Assembly (NCBI GenBank): GCA_029582155.1
Contig: CM055906.1
Location: forward strand, 14,389,291-14,453,290
Length of the DNA: 64,000 nt
DNA from: Panopea generosa
Lineage: Eukaryota; Mollusca; Bivalvia; Adapedonta; Hiatellidae
Direction of reading: 5' to 3'
Part shown: piece by piece, positions 12,562-23,559 of the stretch
How the letters are laid out: every line of letters starts with the position of its first letter
How positions within the stretch are numbered: position 1 is the first letter of the stretch
The notes under the pieces: model-generated
The model's input: only the letters and a program-made list of their open reading frames with translations
Told to the model about the DNA's origin: nothing
Database searches by the model: none
Position numbers and translations under genes: made by a program

Positions 12562-12677
12562 GTGCAGAGTTTTTTTCGGGGTTGGTTGTGCCGACGACGG
12601 TGGAAACAGATTGTCGAACTCTATATACGATCTCCACATGCGGAGAGCATGAGAAAACGAAACAGTATTGTGTTCAG
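12562..12677 (+). CDS. RASGRF: RasGRF exon A: IQ motif and linker into DH domain
   Basis: This exon follows a T-rich acceptor ending in ACAG and is read from its first base (GTG = Val), so the previous exon must end in phase 0. It encodes 38 residues plus two bases. The first 14 residues, [14 protein letters not shown], are an IQ motif (hydrophobic-Q-x3-RG-x4-R-x-W form), which binds calmodulin in RasGRF. It is followed by [15 protein letters not shown], the family-typical linker into the DH domain. The exon ends in AG and the donor is gtttga, so the split codon AG|T (Ser) is completed by the next exon. The Met codons here are internal. The open frame continues upstream into intron, but homology and the acceptor place the exon start at this base. 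Confidence 0.95.
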
Positions 12678-12698
12678 GTTTGACTTTCATTTTCCATT

Positions 12699-12955
12699 AA
12701 TTCCCTTAAAAATTCCAAACATCCATTACCTCCCTTTAAAATTCCAGATATCTTACCTCCCTTTAAAATTCCAGTCATCTATTATCTCCTTTTAAAATTC
12801 CAGACATACGTTACCTCCCTTTAATATACCAGATATCTGTTACCTCCCTTTAAAATTCCAGTCATCATTTACCTCCCTTTAAAATTCTAGACATCTATTA
12901 CCTCCCTTTAAAATTCCAGACATCCATTTACTCCCTTTAAAATTCATGACATCCA
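12699..12955. repeat. 29-30 bp minisatellite next to exon A donor, about 9 copies
   Basis: The unit ACCTCCCTTTAAAATTCCAG plus ACATCTATT recurs with substitutions. It begins only about 20 bp after the donor of exon A (12678). Units carry pyrimidine tracts followed by CCAG. Confidence 0.88.
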
Positions 12956-12984
12956 CATGTTTAAATGCAGGACCATTATAATTT

Positions 12985-13180
12985 GAAGAGGGAAATTAAT
13001 TTTAGTCTAACTGTGGCAAAATTAGAAAATCCCTTTTAAATATGTTATTTTGTCATGTTTTAATATCCTTTAAGTGCTTAGTGAGTTTAATAATATAAGG
13101 CTGATATTATATTTAGGGAAAATATTTTTGGGTCAATTCTATAATTTTGAAAAAAAATACTCATAAACGTAATAGTCTGT
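12985..13180 (+). mobile_element. MITE T2 3'-half fragment
   Basis: It holds TTTTAGTCTAACTGTGGCAA, AATTAGAAAATCCCTTTTAA and the following GTTATTTTGTCATGTTTTAA in the same order as the 3' half of the complete T2 copies. It lies directly before copy b. The 5' half is missing. Confidence 0.6.
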
Positions 13181-13181
13181 C

Positions 13182-13730
13182 TTTAAAGGGATTATATCAG
13201 GAAAAAAACGCTATAAATTTCTAAAAAAATAAAATTATTCTAAAAATAGATAAAAAGCATCTCATTATCATTAATAAATAAAATCAAAATGGTTTGGTTT
13301 GCCAATTCACCAAAATGTGACATAATAAATATTTAGATTGGAGCGCATAACTTGAAATGAATCCCCATTCTAAAAATAGACAGCACTTAATTACCTTTAT
13401 ATCATCATTGGGACACTTTATAAGATGAAATAAATTGTATAACATGTAAACCTGTATAACAGATCATATTGAAATCAGAATGTAATCACGTGTCTTATTT
13501 ATTACGTCACAAAATATGTTGCAATTTTATGCAGGGAAATCTATTTAAGTCTAACCTAGGCGCGTAACCAAAGTCAGGAAATCCCTTTTTAATATTATAT
13601 TTTGGCATGTTTAAATAGATATCCTTTTGTCAATGCCGGATCAGTAAGTATATATAGGGATGCTGTATTGGAAATAAATGTTTTTAGCCAATTTAAATAT
13701 TTTGAAAAATCCTGATATATTCCCTTTAAG
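13182..13730 (+). mobile_element. MITE T2, copy b
   Basis: It has ends TTTAAAGGGATTATATCAGG and CCTGATATATTCCCTTTAA, an inverted-repeat pair, with TTAA at each edge. It has the same interior order as copy a over about 549 bp and the same orientation. Confidence 0.82.
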
Positions 13731-14038
13731 TCTATAAGTATCTATGTTGAAAATCATCCTTGACCTTCATTGTATCTTATTTCATTATCAACACCTGATG
13801 CTCATCCTGTCACTTTGCTTTCTTTTTCAATTCAAAACTTTTATATTCCATTACCTTCTTAGTCTTAGATTCTTTTCAAACTGGTCTTTGAAAACCCTTT
13901 TTATGTCATTTTAAACAATGGATCTATCCGTATGTACCTATATTGTTACCTCAGCTGGTTGAAGGTCAAATGATAATATTGATAACATGTTGTCTGTTTG
14001 AGTCGTCATCCTCTTTAAGATCATTAATTTTGCTTTAG

Positions 14039-14276
14039 AAGGTCGTCCTTGGCCGAATGGTCTAAGAGGGTGTCTCAAGAGCATTTACCACTCACTGCTA
14101 AGGTCATAGGTCACTCCAAAAACTTTATGTGAGAAAGTTTGCAAGATACTTCAGAAAGACAGTGGTTCTACTCAGATTCATTCTATTGTAGCCCTCCACC
14201 AATAAAACTAGATATGCCATATATAACCTGAAATGTGTTGGAAATGGAGTTAAACCCTTGCACTCAAAATAAAAAA
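14039..14276 (+). mobile_element. SINE family S2, copy b, with target duplication
   Basis: The head GTCCTTGGCCGAATGGTCTA is an A box, and TCTCAAGA matches a Leu(CAA)-like anticodon loop. The body includes AACTTTATGTGAGAAAGTTT, a gap, CCTCCACCAATAAAACTAGA, TATGCCATATATAACCTGAA and a GTTAAACCC tail followed by A-rich sequence. TGCTTTAG flanks both sides (14031-14038 and 14277-14284), consistent with a target-site duplication. Confidence 0.85.
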
Positions 14277-14526
14277 TGCTTTAGTCAATACTTGCTTAAT
14301 TGACTTGTGATTGAACTGTTAAGCAGATATCACAACAGTATGACAACTGCACAAACAATTTAGCAATGCAAATTAAATACATTTTCAGAATAATATGCAA
14401 ATTAAAAACTAACAAAAATGTTAAAAACAATTCTTTTTTTCTAAAATTTATATATTTTCAGTTAATATTTTTTTTAAATAAAAAACAAAGAACTATTTTC
14501 ATTACCCTTCATAAATTCAGGCACAC

Positions 14527-14822
14527 CGCAGTTCAGTCTAGTCGTAGAGTGTAAAGAAGGTTGTTGGTTTGATCCCTTGCAGGGTCATACCACTGACTTG
14601 TAAAATGGTACAAGACTAAGCTTACTTGTTTTGCGCTCAGCATTTGGAGGATAAGTCTGGTCGGCCCGGAGTCAGTATAATGTGACTGGATGGGGTATCG
14701 TAATAACATGTCTTTGGCATGATACTCCAGTATAGCAGCACTCAGAATACTGTCTCAAGTAGACACTGTTGCAATATGAATGAAAACATTTTAAAAGCGA
14801 CACTAAACACCATACAACAACA
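14527..14822 (+). mobile_element. SINE family S1, copy b
   Basis: It has a decayed tRNA-like head (CAGTCTAGTCGTAGAGTG), B box GGTTTGATCCC, body landmarks ACTTGTAAAATGGTACAAGA, AATGTGACTGGATGGGGTAT and a tail AACACCATACAACAACATAA. It is older than copies e and f by sequence divergence. Confidence 0.82.
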
Positions 14823-14851
14823 TAATATGTTCAGCTTGTGTTCGAATTCAT

Positions 14852-15519
14852 TTTAAAGGGATTGTGTCAGGAAATATGCTATAAATATCATAAAAGAAAT
14901 AATTTTCAAAATAGATAAAAAGTATCTCATTATCATTAGGAAATAAAATCCAAATTTTTTAGTATGTCAAATATGTTAATTGGAGTGGTAAACTAGAAAC
15001 AAAATCCCCAATTTTAAAATAGACAGCTCTTAAAAAATGCTTGACATCATTCGCACATTCATTCGAATATGAAACAATTTTACTTTGTATCAATGGCGGA
15101 TCTTCTCTATAAAAAAACAGCCTGTAACCCCTGCCACACTTCTATATTTGATTAAAATTCACTATGTTTCTACTGAATAACATGTGTGCCCATTCATATA
15201 TTTTGTTGCGCTCCCTCTAAACTGAAATCCAGGATCTGCCCCTGTGTATAATGGATCAAAGTGAAATAAAAATGAAATTACGTGACTCATTTATTAATAA
15301 TATGTGGTAAAGAATGTTGCACTTTTAAGAGGAAAATCTATTTCAGTCTAACCTATAGCCAAAGTTAGGAAATCCCTTTTTTCATATATTGTTTTGACAT
15401 GTTTAAATAGATATCCTGTTGGCAGTACAGGGTCAGTATGTGAATATATAGGCATGTTGTAGTGGAAAAAATGGTTTACGCCAATTTTAATTTATTTAAA
15501 AATCCTGATATATTCCCAT
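14852..15519 (+). mobile_element. MITE T2, copy c, with nested insertion
   Basis: The left end TTTAAAGGGATTGTGTCAGG and right end CCTGATATATTCCCATTTG match copies a and b, the right TTAA being mutated. The copy is longer (668 bp) because 15091-15246 is foreign to the other copies. Confidence 0.78.
15091..15246. mobile_element. Small nested MITE with GGCGGATC / GGATCTGCCCCTG ends
   Basis: It is present only in T2 copy c and splits sequence that is continuous in copies a and b. Its ends (CAATGGCGGATC and GGATCTGCCCCTG) are imperfect inverted repeats resembling the widespread hAT-type MITE terminus rich in GGGGCGGATC. Superfamily by resemblance only. Confidence 0.6.
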
Positions 15520-15589
15520 TTGTGTTTCAGTTATAGTATTGATTATTTAAACAAATAATCATCTTGTTAAATAATGCTTACACCACTTG

Positions 15590-16038
15590 TGGTGGTCTTG
15601 CTTTGGTGGTCTTGCGGTGAGTGGTCTTGGGGTGTAGGTCTTGCAGTGAGTGGTCTTGGGGTGGTGGTCTTGTAGTGAGTGGTCTTGCTTTGGTGGTCTT
15701 GCGGTGAGTGGTCTTGGGGTGTAGGTCTTGCAGTGAGTGGTCTTGGGGTGGTGGTCTTGCAGTGAGTGGTCTTACAGTGGTGGTCTTGCAGTGAGTGGTC
15801 TTGCGGTGGTGGTCTTGCAGTGAGTGGTCTTGCTTTGGTGGTCTTGCAGTGAGTGGTCTTGGGGTGTAGGTCTTGCAGTGAGTGGTCTTGGGGTGGTGGT
15901 CTTGCAGTGAGTGGTCTTGCAGTGAGTGGTCTTGCAGTGAGTGGTCTTGCTTTGGTGGTCTTGCGGTGAGTGGTCTTGGGGTGTAGGTCTTGCAGTGAGT
16001 GGTCTTGCAGTGAGTGGTCTTGCAGTGAGTGGTCTTTG
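15590..16038. repeat. 15-bp based minisatellite (GGTCTTGCAGTGAGT)
   Basis: The basic unit is 15 bp, with variant units (TTTGGTGGTCTTGCGGTGAG; GGGGTGTAGGTCTTGCAGTG) that recur in a larger order. The minus strand is open in two frames (HCKTTHCKT, TARPLTARP), as expected from a period divisible by three. No evidence for expression. Confidence 0.92.
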
Positions 16039-16349
16039 CAACAAAATCATTAAAAAACACTGTCACCAAGGTAAATTCTCTCACAAGACCTGTCAGATAT
16101 TGGCAGTATTACTTGCATGTAGATGAACCTGGGAAAAGATTTTATTGTCTTATTATATTTTAGGAGACAGCATACTATGTAGATTCTTGTTAAATATGGC
16201 ATGATAGTTCTGTTGTAGTTACCTTGAAATGAAGTGCCAGATATTCATGGAAGATTTTTTGTTCCAAATGAGCATATTCTGGTGTACAAGACATTGATTA
16301 ATTGCTTGCCATAATTCAGTGTTGATTTTTGAGATTAAGTGTGAATATT
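16039..16349. other. Non-coding spacer between two arrays
   Basis: No recognisable element. Confidence 0.5.
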
Positions 16350-17344
16350 TTCTCCTTGTACTTTCTCCTTGTTTTATAAAGTTTGAGTGTTTTCTCCTTG
16401 TACTTGTTCCTCAGTATTTTATAAAGTCTGAATATTTTCTCCATGTATTTTCTCCTTGTTTTATAAAGTTTGAGTATTTTCTCCTTGTATGTTCTCCTTG
16501 TTTTATAAAGTTGGAGTATTTTCTTCTTGTTCTTCCACCTTGTTTATAAAGGTTGGTTATTTTCTCCTTCTGCTTTCTTCTCCTTGTTTTACAAAGTTTG
16601 AGTATTTTCTCCTTGTACTTTCTCCTTGTTTTATAAAGGTTGCTTATTTTCTCCTTGTACTTTCTCCTTGTTTTATAAAGGTTGAGTAATTTTTCCTTGT
16701 ACTTTCTCCTTGTTTTATAAAGTTTGAGTATTTTCTCCTTGTATTTTCATCTTGTTTTATAAATGTTGAGTATTTTCTCCTTGTACTTTCTCCTTGTTTT
16801 ATAAAGGTTGAGTATTTTCCTTGTACTTTCTCCTTTTTTATGCCCCCCCCAAATTTTTGTCCGGTTTTTCGTTTCCAACCTGTAACTTTGTCATGCATAG
16901 ATGGATTTTGTTGATACTTGCAACAAATGATCAACAGAACATGACGAGATGTCACAAGTAAGACCCACACCCGTACCTCAAAGGTCAAGGTCACAATTTC
17001 AGTTTGTTTGACAACACTTTGAGTTTATGTGAGATTTCGTTTTTTGGTCTATAACTTTGCCATGCATAGATGAATTTTAATGATACTTGCTACAAATGAT
17101 CAACATAACATCATGACATGTTGGGGGGCATTTGACACTTAACAGTGACATTTCTTGTTTATTATGGTTAAGTATTTCCTCCTTGTACTTTCTCCTTGTT
17201 TTATACAGGTTGAGTATTTTCTTCTTGTACTTTCTCCTTGTTTTATAATGTTTGAGTATTTTATCCTTATTTTATTAAGTTTGAGTATTTTTCCTTGTAC
17301 TTTCTCCTTGTTTTATAAAGGTTGAGTATTTTCTCCTTGTTTTA
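16350..17344. repeat. 42-bp minisatellite, split by an inserted element
   Basis: The unit GTTGAGTATTTTCTCCTTGT + ACTTTCTCCTTGTTTTATAA + AG occurs about 12 times to 16840 and about 4 times from 17161, with the element at 16841-17160 between. Some units are shortened. It is pyrimidine-rich on the + strand. Confidence 0.9.
16841..17160. mobile_element. Element T4 inserted in the 42-bp array
   Basis: It begins TGCCCCCCCC and near its 3' end carries the inverse GGGGGGCA, then a TTTGACACTTAACAGTGACA tail. Inside are two related ~160-bp halves, each with AACTTTGNCATGCATAGATG and ACAAATGATCAACA. The preceding and following bases both end in TTTA, which could be a short target duplication. The general form is a common bivalve repeat; the class is not certain. 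Confidence 0.7.
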
Positions 17345-17361
17345 GCTCATCGGGACGAAGT

Positions 17362-18395
17362 CTTTTTGCCAGTTTGCGAGTTTGATACAGAAGGACGGTA
17401 GTTGTGACTCAGTCTGAGGTCTTCCTCCACCAGTAAAACTGGATATGCCATATATAACCTGTCATTCTGAGGTTTTCATCCACCAGTTAAACTAGATATG
17501 CCATATATAACCTGTCATTCTGAGGTCTTCTTCCACCAGTAAAACTGGATATGCCATATATAACCTGTCATTTTGAAGTCTTCCTCCGTCAGTAAAACTT
17601 GAAAGGCCATAATATAACCTGTCATTCTGAGGTCTTCATCCACCAGTAAAACTAGTAATGCCATATATGACCTGTCATTTTGAAGTATTCCTCCGCAAGT
17701 AAAACTAGATATGCCATATATAACCTGTCATTCTGAGGTCTTCCTCCACCATTAAAACTAGATATGCAATATATAACCTGTCATTCTGAGGTCTTCCTCC
17801 ACCAATTAAACTAGATATACTATAGATAACTTGTCATTCTGAGGTATTCCTCCACCAGTAAAACAAGATTTACCATAAATTATATAACCTGTCATTCTGA
17901 GGTCTTCCTCCACCAGTAAAACTAGATATGCCATATAAAACCTGTCATTCTGAAGTATTCAACCACCAGTAAAACTAGATATGCCATATATAACCTGTCA
18001 TTCTGAGGTCTTTCTCCACCAATTAAACTAGATATGCCATTTATAACCTATCATTCTGATGTTTTCCTCCACCAGTAAAACTTGATATGCCATATATAAC
18101 CTGTCATTCTGAGGTCTTCCTCCACCAGTAAAACTAGATATGCCATAATAACTTGTCATTCTGAATCCTTCATCCACCAGTAAAACTGGATATGCCATAT
18201 GTAACCTGTCATTCTGAGGTCTTCCTCCACCAGTAAAACTGGATATGCCATATATAACCTGTCATTCTGAGGTCTTCCTCCACCAGTAAAACTAGATATA
18301 CTATAATATAACCTGTCAACTGAGGTCTTCCTCCACCAGTAAAACTGGATATGCCATATGTAACCTGAAATGTACTGAAACCCCATTGAAAAGAT
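17362..18395 (+). mobile_element. SINE family S2 copy whose tail is expanded into a 53-bp array (about 18 units)
   Basis: The left edge reads CCAGTTTGCGAGTTTGATAC, AGAAGGACGGTAGTTGTGAC (S2 body). The right edge reads TAACCTGAAATGTACTGAAA, CCCCATTGAAAAG (S2 3' end). Between, the S2 segment TCTGAGGTCTTCCTCCACCA + GTAAAACTAGATATGCCATA + TATAACCTGTCAT is repeated about 18 times. In ordinary S2 copies it occurs once. The tRNA-like head is missing. Confidence 0.9.
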
Positions 18396-18477
18396 AAATT
18401 CTAAGAACATTTTCTGTCAACATTTTCTTTTTTCCAAATAATAGCAGTTTTAAAATCGATGTTCCTATTTTTTGTAG

Positions 18478-18615
18478 TATGGTAGAATGTGAAGAGGAGT
18501 ATAACCAGCAGTTGTCCACCCTTGTCACGTGTTTTCTACGGCCACTCAGAATGGCCGCCAGCTCAAAGAAACCTCCAATCTCTCATGAGGATGTCAACTC
18601 TATATTTTTAAATAG
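18478..18615 (+). CDS. RASGRF: RasGRF exon B: start of DH domain (conserved region 1)
   Basis: The acceptor is TTTTTTGTAG. The first base completes Ser, and the frame then reads MVECEEEYNQQL, the first helix of the DH domain with its characteristic E-x2-Y-x2-L pattern. Next come FLRPLRMAASSKKPPIS and HEDVNSIFLN, nearly identical to vertebrate RasGRF and Sos-like RhoGEF openings. It has 138 nt and ends in phase 2 (AAT AG) before donor gtacag. Codon AG|T gives Ser. It lies only about 80 bp downstream of the SINE-derived 53-bp array, so the array reaches almost to the acceptor. Confidence 0.95.
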
Positions 18616-19288
18616 GTACAGTTTATACAATTTGAACACAGTATGATTATTTACGTGCCTCTGCCATAAAAAGTGTGGGGATATATAGTTTGTACTAATC
18701 CATTCCCTTGTAAAGTTTTTTCTGGGTGCATAAAAGGATGTTTTGACCTTTATATTACTCAGAACAATCGGGTTTATTACTTCAGACATGTCTGTACTAG
18801 TGAAGTGCTATTGTACGAGTAGTTACCAATTTTCATATTGTTTGTATCCCCACATAGACTGTTACAGTTTTAATTTGTTGACTTACCGAAATCTCACTTA
18901 GACAAGTCTCCCATTACAAATGGGATCCAAAGTTGGTTTACTAGAATTTATAAAACGATGAATTGTCAGTTACTCTTTATCTTATGGACATGTCTGTTAA
19001 ACATACCTAATATATTCAAGGGATTCTGTATTGGAAATAGAATTCTACCTCTCAAATGGGGATGATTTGTATAGAATATCAGATCCATTGTTCAATTAAT
19101 CACAATCTAAAATATATTCTCTCAAGCATTGATCAAAGTAGAATATAAAATGAAATTCTCAAATAACAAAGAGTTATTGTTCTTCAGTCATTGATTCAGT
19201 TTATAATTCATGAATACAGTTTAAAATCATATATATATATATGAAAGTGATTTAGTCATAGAAACAGTTTACAATTATAGAAATATAA
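18616..19288. other. Intron start after exon B, no feature
   Basis: AT-rich; a short (AT)n at about 19229-19242. Confidence 0.5.
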
Positions 19289-22200
19289 AAGTGTTCTGTT
19301 TCTGGGAGTAAGAGTACAGTCAGGATCATATAAAACAAAAGTGTGACTCAGTGAGGGATACAGACCACCATCATGTAAATATAAAAGTGTGCTGTATCTG
19401 GGATTAAGTCTACAGTCAGGATTATGTAAAACAAAAGTGTGACTCAGTGAGGGATACAGACCACCATCATGTAAATATAAAAGTGTGCTGTATCTGGGAT
19501 TTAGTCTACAGTCAGGATCATATAAAACAAAAGTGTGACTCAGTGAGGGATACAGACCACCATCATGTAAATATAAAAGTGCTGTATCTGGGATTTAGTC
19601 TACAGTCAGGATCATATAAAACAAATGTGTGACTCAGTGAGGGATACAGACCACCATCATGTAAATATAAAAGTGCTGTATCTGGGATTTAGTCTACAGT
19701 CAAGATCATATAAAACAAAAGTGTGACTCAGTGAGGGATACAGACAACCATCATGTAAATATAAAAGTGTGCTGTATCTGGGATTTAGTCTTCAGTCAAG
19801 ATCATATAAAACAAAAGTGTGACTCAGTGAAGGATACAGACCACCATCATGTAAATATAAAAGTTTGCTGTATCTGGGATTTAGTCTACAGTCAGGATCA
19901 TATAAAACAAAAGTGTGACTCAGTGAGGGATACAGACCACTATCATGTAAATATAAAATTGTGCTGTATCTGGAATTAAGTCTACAGTCAGGATTATATA
20001 AAACAAAAGTGTGACTCAGTGAGGGATACAGACCACTATCATGTAAATATAAAATTCTGCTGTATCTGGGAATTAGTCTACAGACAAGATTATATAAAAC
20101 AAAAGTGTGACTCAGTGAAGGATACAGACCACCATCATGTAAATATAAAAGTGTGCTGTATCTGGGATTTAGTCTACAGTCAGGATTATATAAAACAAAA
20201 GTGTGAGTCAGTGAGGGATACAGACCACCATAATGTAAATATAAAAGTGTGCTGTATCTGGGATTTAATCTACAGTCAAGATCATATAAAACGAAAGTGT
20301 TACTCAATGAGGGATACAGACCACCATAATGTAAATATAAAAGTGTGCTGTATCTGGGAATTAGTCTACAGACAGGATCATATAAAACAAAAGTGTGACT
20401 CAGTGAGGGATACAGACCACTATCATGTTAATATAAAAGTGTGCTGTATCTGGGATTTAGTCTACAGTCAGGATGAAATAAAACAAAAGTGTGACTCAGT
20501 GAGGGATACAGACCATCGTCAAGTAAATATAAAAGTGTGCTGTATCTGGGATTTAGTCTACAGTCAGGATCATATAAAGCAAAAGTGTGACTCAGTGAGG
20601 GATACAGACCACCATCATGTAAATATAAAAGTGTGCTGTATCTTGGATTTAGTTAGTCAGGATTATATAAAACAAAAATGTGACTCAGTGAAGGATACAG
20701 ACCACCATCATGTAAATATAAAATTGTGCTGTATCTGGGATTTAGTCTACAGTTAGGATCATATAAAACAAATGTGTGACTCAGTGAAGGATACAGACCA
20801 CCATCATGTAAATATAAAAGTGTGCTGTATCTGGGATTTAGTCTACAGTCAGGATTATATAAAACAAAAATGTGACTCAGTGAAGGATACAGACCACCAT
20901 TATGTAAATATAAAAGTGTGCTGTATCTGGGATTTAGTCTACAGTCAAGATCATATAAAACAAAAGTGTGACTCAGTGAGAAGTACAGACCACCGTCATG
21001 TAAATATAAAAGTGTGCTGTATCTGGGATTTAGTCTACAGTCAAGATCATATAAAGCAAAAGTGTGACTCCGTGAGGGATACAGACCATCATCAAGTAAA
21101 TATAAAATTGTGCTGTATCTTGAATTTAGTCTGCAGTTAGGATCATATAAAACAAAAGTGTGACTCTATGAGGGATACAGATCACTATCATGTAAATGTA
21201 AAAGTGTGCTGTATCTTGGATTTAGTCTACAGTCAGGATTATATAAAACAAAAATGTGGCTCAGTAAAGGATACAGACCACCATCATGTAAATATAAAAT
21301 TGTGCTATATCTGGGATTGAGACTACAGTCAGGATTATATAAAACAAAAGTGTGAGTCAGTGAGGGATACAGACCACCATCATGTAAATATAAAATTGTG
21401 CTGTATCTGGGATTTAGTCTACAGTCAAGATCATATAAAACAAAAGTGTGACTCAGTGAGGGATACAGACCACCATTATGTAAATACAAAAGTGTGCTGT
21501 ATCTGGGATTAAGTCAACAGTCAGGATTATATAAAATAAAAATGTGACTCAGTGAAGGATACAGACCACCGTCATGTAAATATAAAAGTGTGCTGTATCT
21601 GGGATTAAGTCTACAGTCAGGATTATATAAAATAAAAATGTGACTCAGTGAAGGATACAGACCACCGTCATGTAAATATAAAAGTGCTGTATCTGGGATT
21701 TAGTCTACAGTTAGGATCATATAAAACAAAAGTGTGACTCAGTGAGGGATACAGACCACCATCATGTAAATATAAAAGTGTGCTGTATCTGGGATTACGT
21801 CTACAGTCAGGATCATATGAAACAAAAGTGTGACTCAGTGAGGGATACAGACCACCATCATGTAAATATAAAAGTGTGCTGTATCTGGGATTTAGTCTAC
21901 AGTCAGGATCATATAAAACAAAAGTGTGACTCAGTGAGGGATACAGACCACCATCATGTAAATATAAAAGTGTGCTGTATCTGGGATTTAGTCTACAGTC
22001 AAGATCATATAAAACAAAAGTGTGACTCAGTGAAGGATACAGACCACCATCATGTAAATATAAAAGTGTGCTGTATCTGGGATTAAGTCTACAGTCAGGA
22101 TTATATAAAATAAAAATGTGACTCAGTGAAGGATACAGACCACAGTCATGTAAATATAAAAGTGTGCTGTATCTGGGATTTAGTCTACAGTCACGATGAA

Positions 22201-22830
22201 ATAAAACAAAAGTGTGACTCAGTGAGGGATACAGACCACCATCATGTAAATATAAAAGTGTGCTGTATCTTGGATTAAGTCTACAGTCAGGATTATATAA
22301 AATAAAAATGTGACTCAGTGAGGGATACAGACCACCATCATGTAAATATAAAAGTGTGCTGTATCTGGGATTTAGTCTACAGTCACGATGAAATAAAACA
22401 AAAGTGTGACTCAGTGAGGGATACAGACCACCATCATGTAAATATAAAAGTGTGCTGTATCTGGGATTTAGCCTGCAATCAGGATGAAATAAAACAAAAG
22501 TTTGACTCAGTGAGGGATACAGAACACCATTATGTAAATTTAAAAGTGTGCTGTATCTGGGATTTAGTCTACAGTCAGGATGACATAGAACAAAATTAAT
22601 GTGTGACTCAGCGAGGGATACAGACGACTATCATGTAAATATAAAAGTGTGCTGTATCTGGGATTTAATCTAGTCAGGATCATATAAAACAAATGTGTTA
22701 CTCAGTGAGGGATACAGACCACCATCATATATATAAAAGTGTGCTGTATCTGGGATTTATTCTACAGTCAGGATGACATAAAGTAAAAGTGTGACACAGT
22801 CAGGGATACAGTCTTTAACCATATGTACAA
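19289..22830. repeat. 96-bp satellite, about 36 copies
   Basis: The unit consists of a 46-bp half (GTGTGACTCAGTGAGGGATA...AAATATAAAA) and a 50-bp half (GTGTGCTGTATCTGGGATTT...ATATAAAACAAAA) that are themselves diverged copies. The + strand reads CDSVRDTDHHHVNIKV and CCIWDLVYSQDHIKQK in units of 32 residues. Frames are interrupted repeatedly by 2-base losses (GTGTGCTG to GTGCTG) and by TAA in variants such as GGGATTAAGTC. I read it as non-coding intronic satellite. Variant units (GATTATATAAAATAAAAATG; GATGAAATAAAACAAAAG) recur, indicating local higher-order amplification. Confidence 0.95.
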
Positions 22831-23559
22831 CATTTTTTTTAATAAAAGCTTTGCATTTCAAGTTTTACGCAGCACAGAGTTTGAATTATACATGAATATT
22901 TCACTGAAAACATGGTATTTTTCTCATAATATGATAATTTTCTCTATACTTTTTTTGTATTTTATGCACCGCTAAAGCTGCACATCATAATTTGTGGATG
23001 TTTTCACAATTCTAATGATTTTTATTGTGATTTTATCATACTTCCATGTTTATATCCTCAGAATCATTATCTAACATTTTAAACATTATCATTATTGATC
23101 ATTTTCATTTTCATCCCCTGAAGAAAGAATATTTATTCCGAAAGCACATAAGTTTTTTTAAATAATTCAGTATTGTTTGGGTGTATTAATTTATTATCTC
23201 TCTTATATATATATATATATACAAGTGTAATCTACAAGTTCAGTCTTCCATTATGAAACATAAAGTATGATTTATTCAGAGACGGTCTACAGGCATATAA
23301 ATGCAGGCATTTAGATCTGCCATCATATAAATATATACAAGTGTTTTGCAATGGCATTTAAAATAAGTTTGCATAAATGTGCTGCATTGAGGGATACAGC
23401 CTACACTCATATAGATATGAAATACCCGGTAAATAAAAAAGTAGACAATATATAAACATAAAATTTTATATAAACATAAAATTTTATATAAACATAAAAT
23501 TTACAGTGTACAATCATATAAGAATAATAGTGTGATTCAGTCTATAATTGTTTAAATAT
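22831..23559. other. Transition zone with decayed satellite pieces
   Basis: AT-rich; (AT)n at about 23206-23221; a triplicated TATAAACATAAAATTT near 23452-23504. Fragments such as GTGCTGCATTGAGGGATACA (about 23379) belong to the neighbouring satellite family. Confidence 0.6.

Noticed and set aside
20019-20756. 245-codon frame with Cys/His/Asp-rich 32-residue repeats
   Set aside because: The pattern CDSVRDTDHHHVNIKVCCIW looks zinc-binding at first sight, but the frame is broken many times by indels and stop variants in neighbouring units, as expected of a non-coding satellite.
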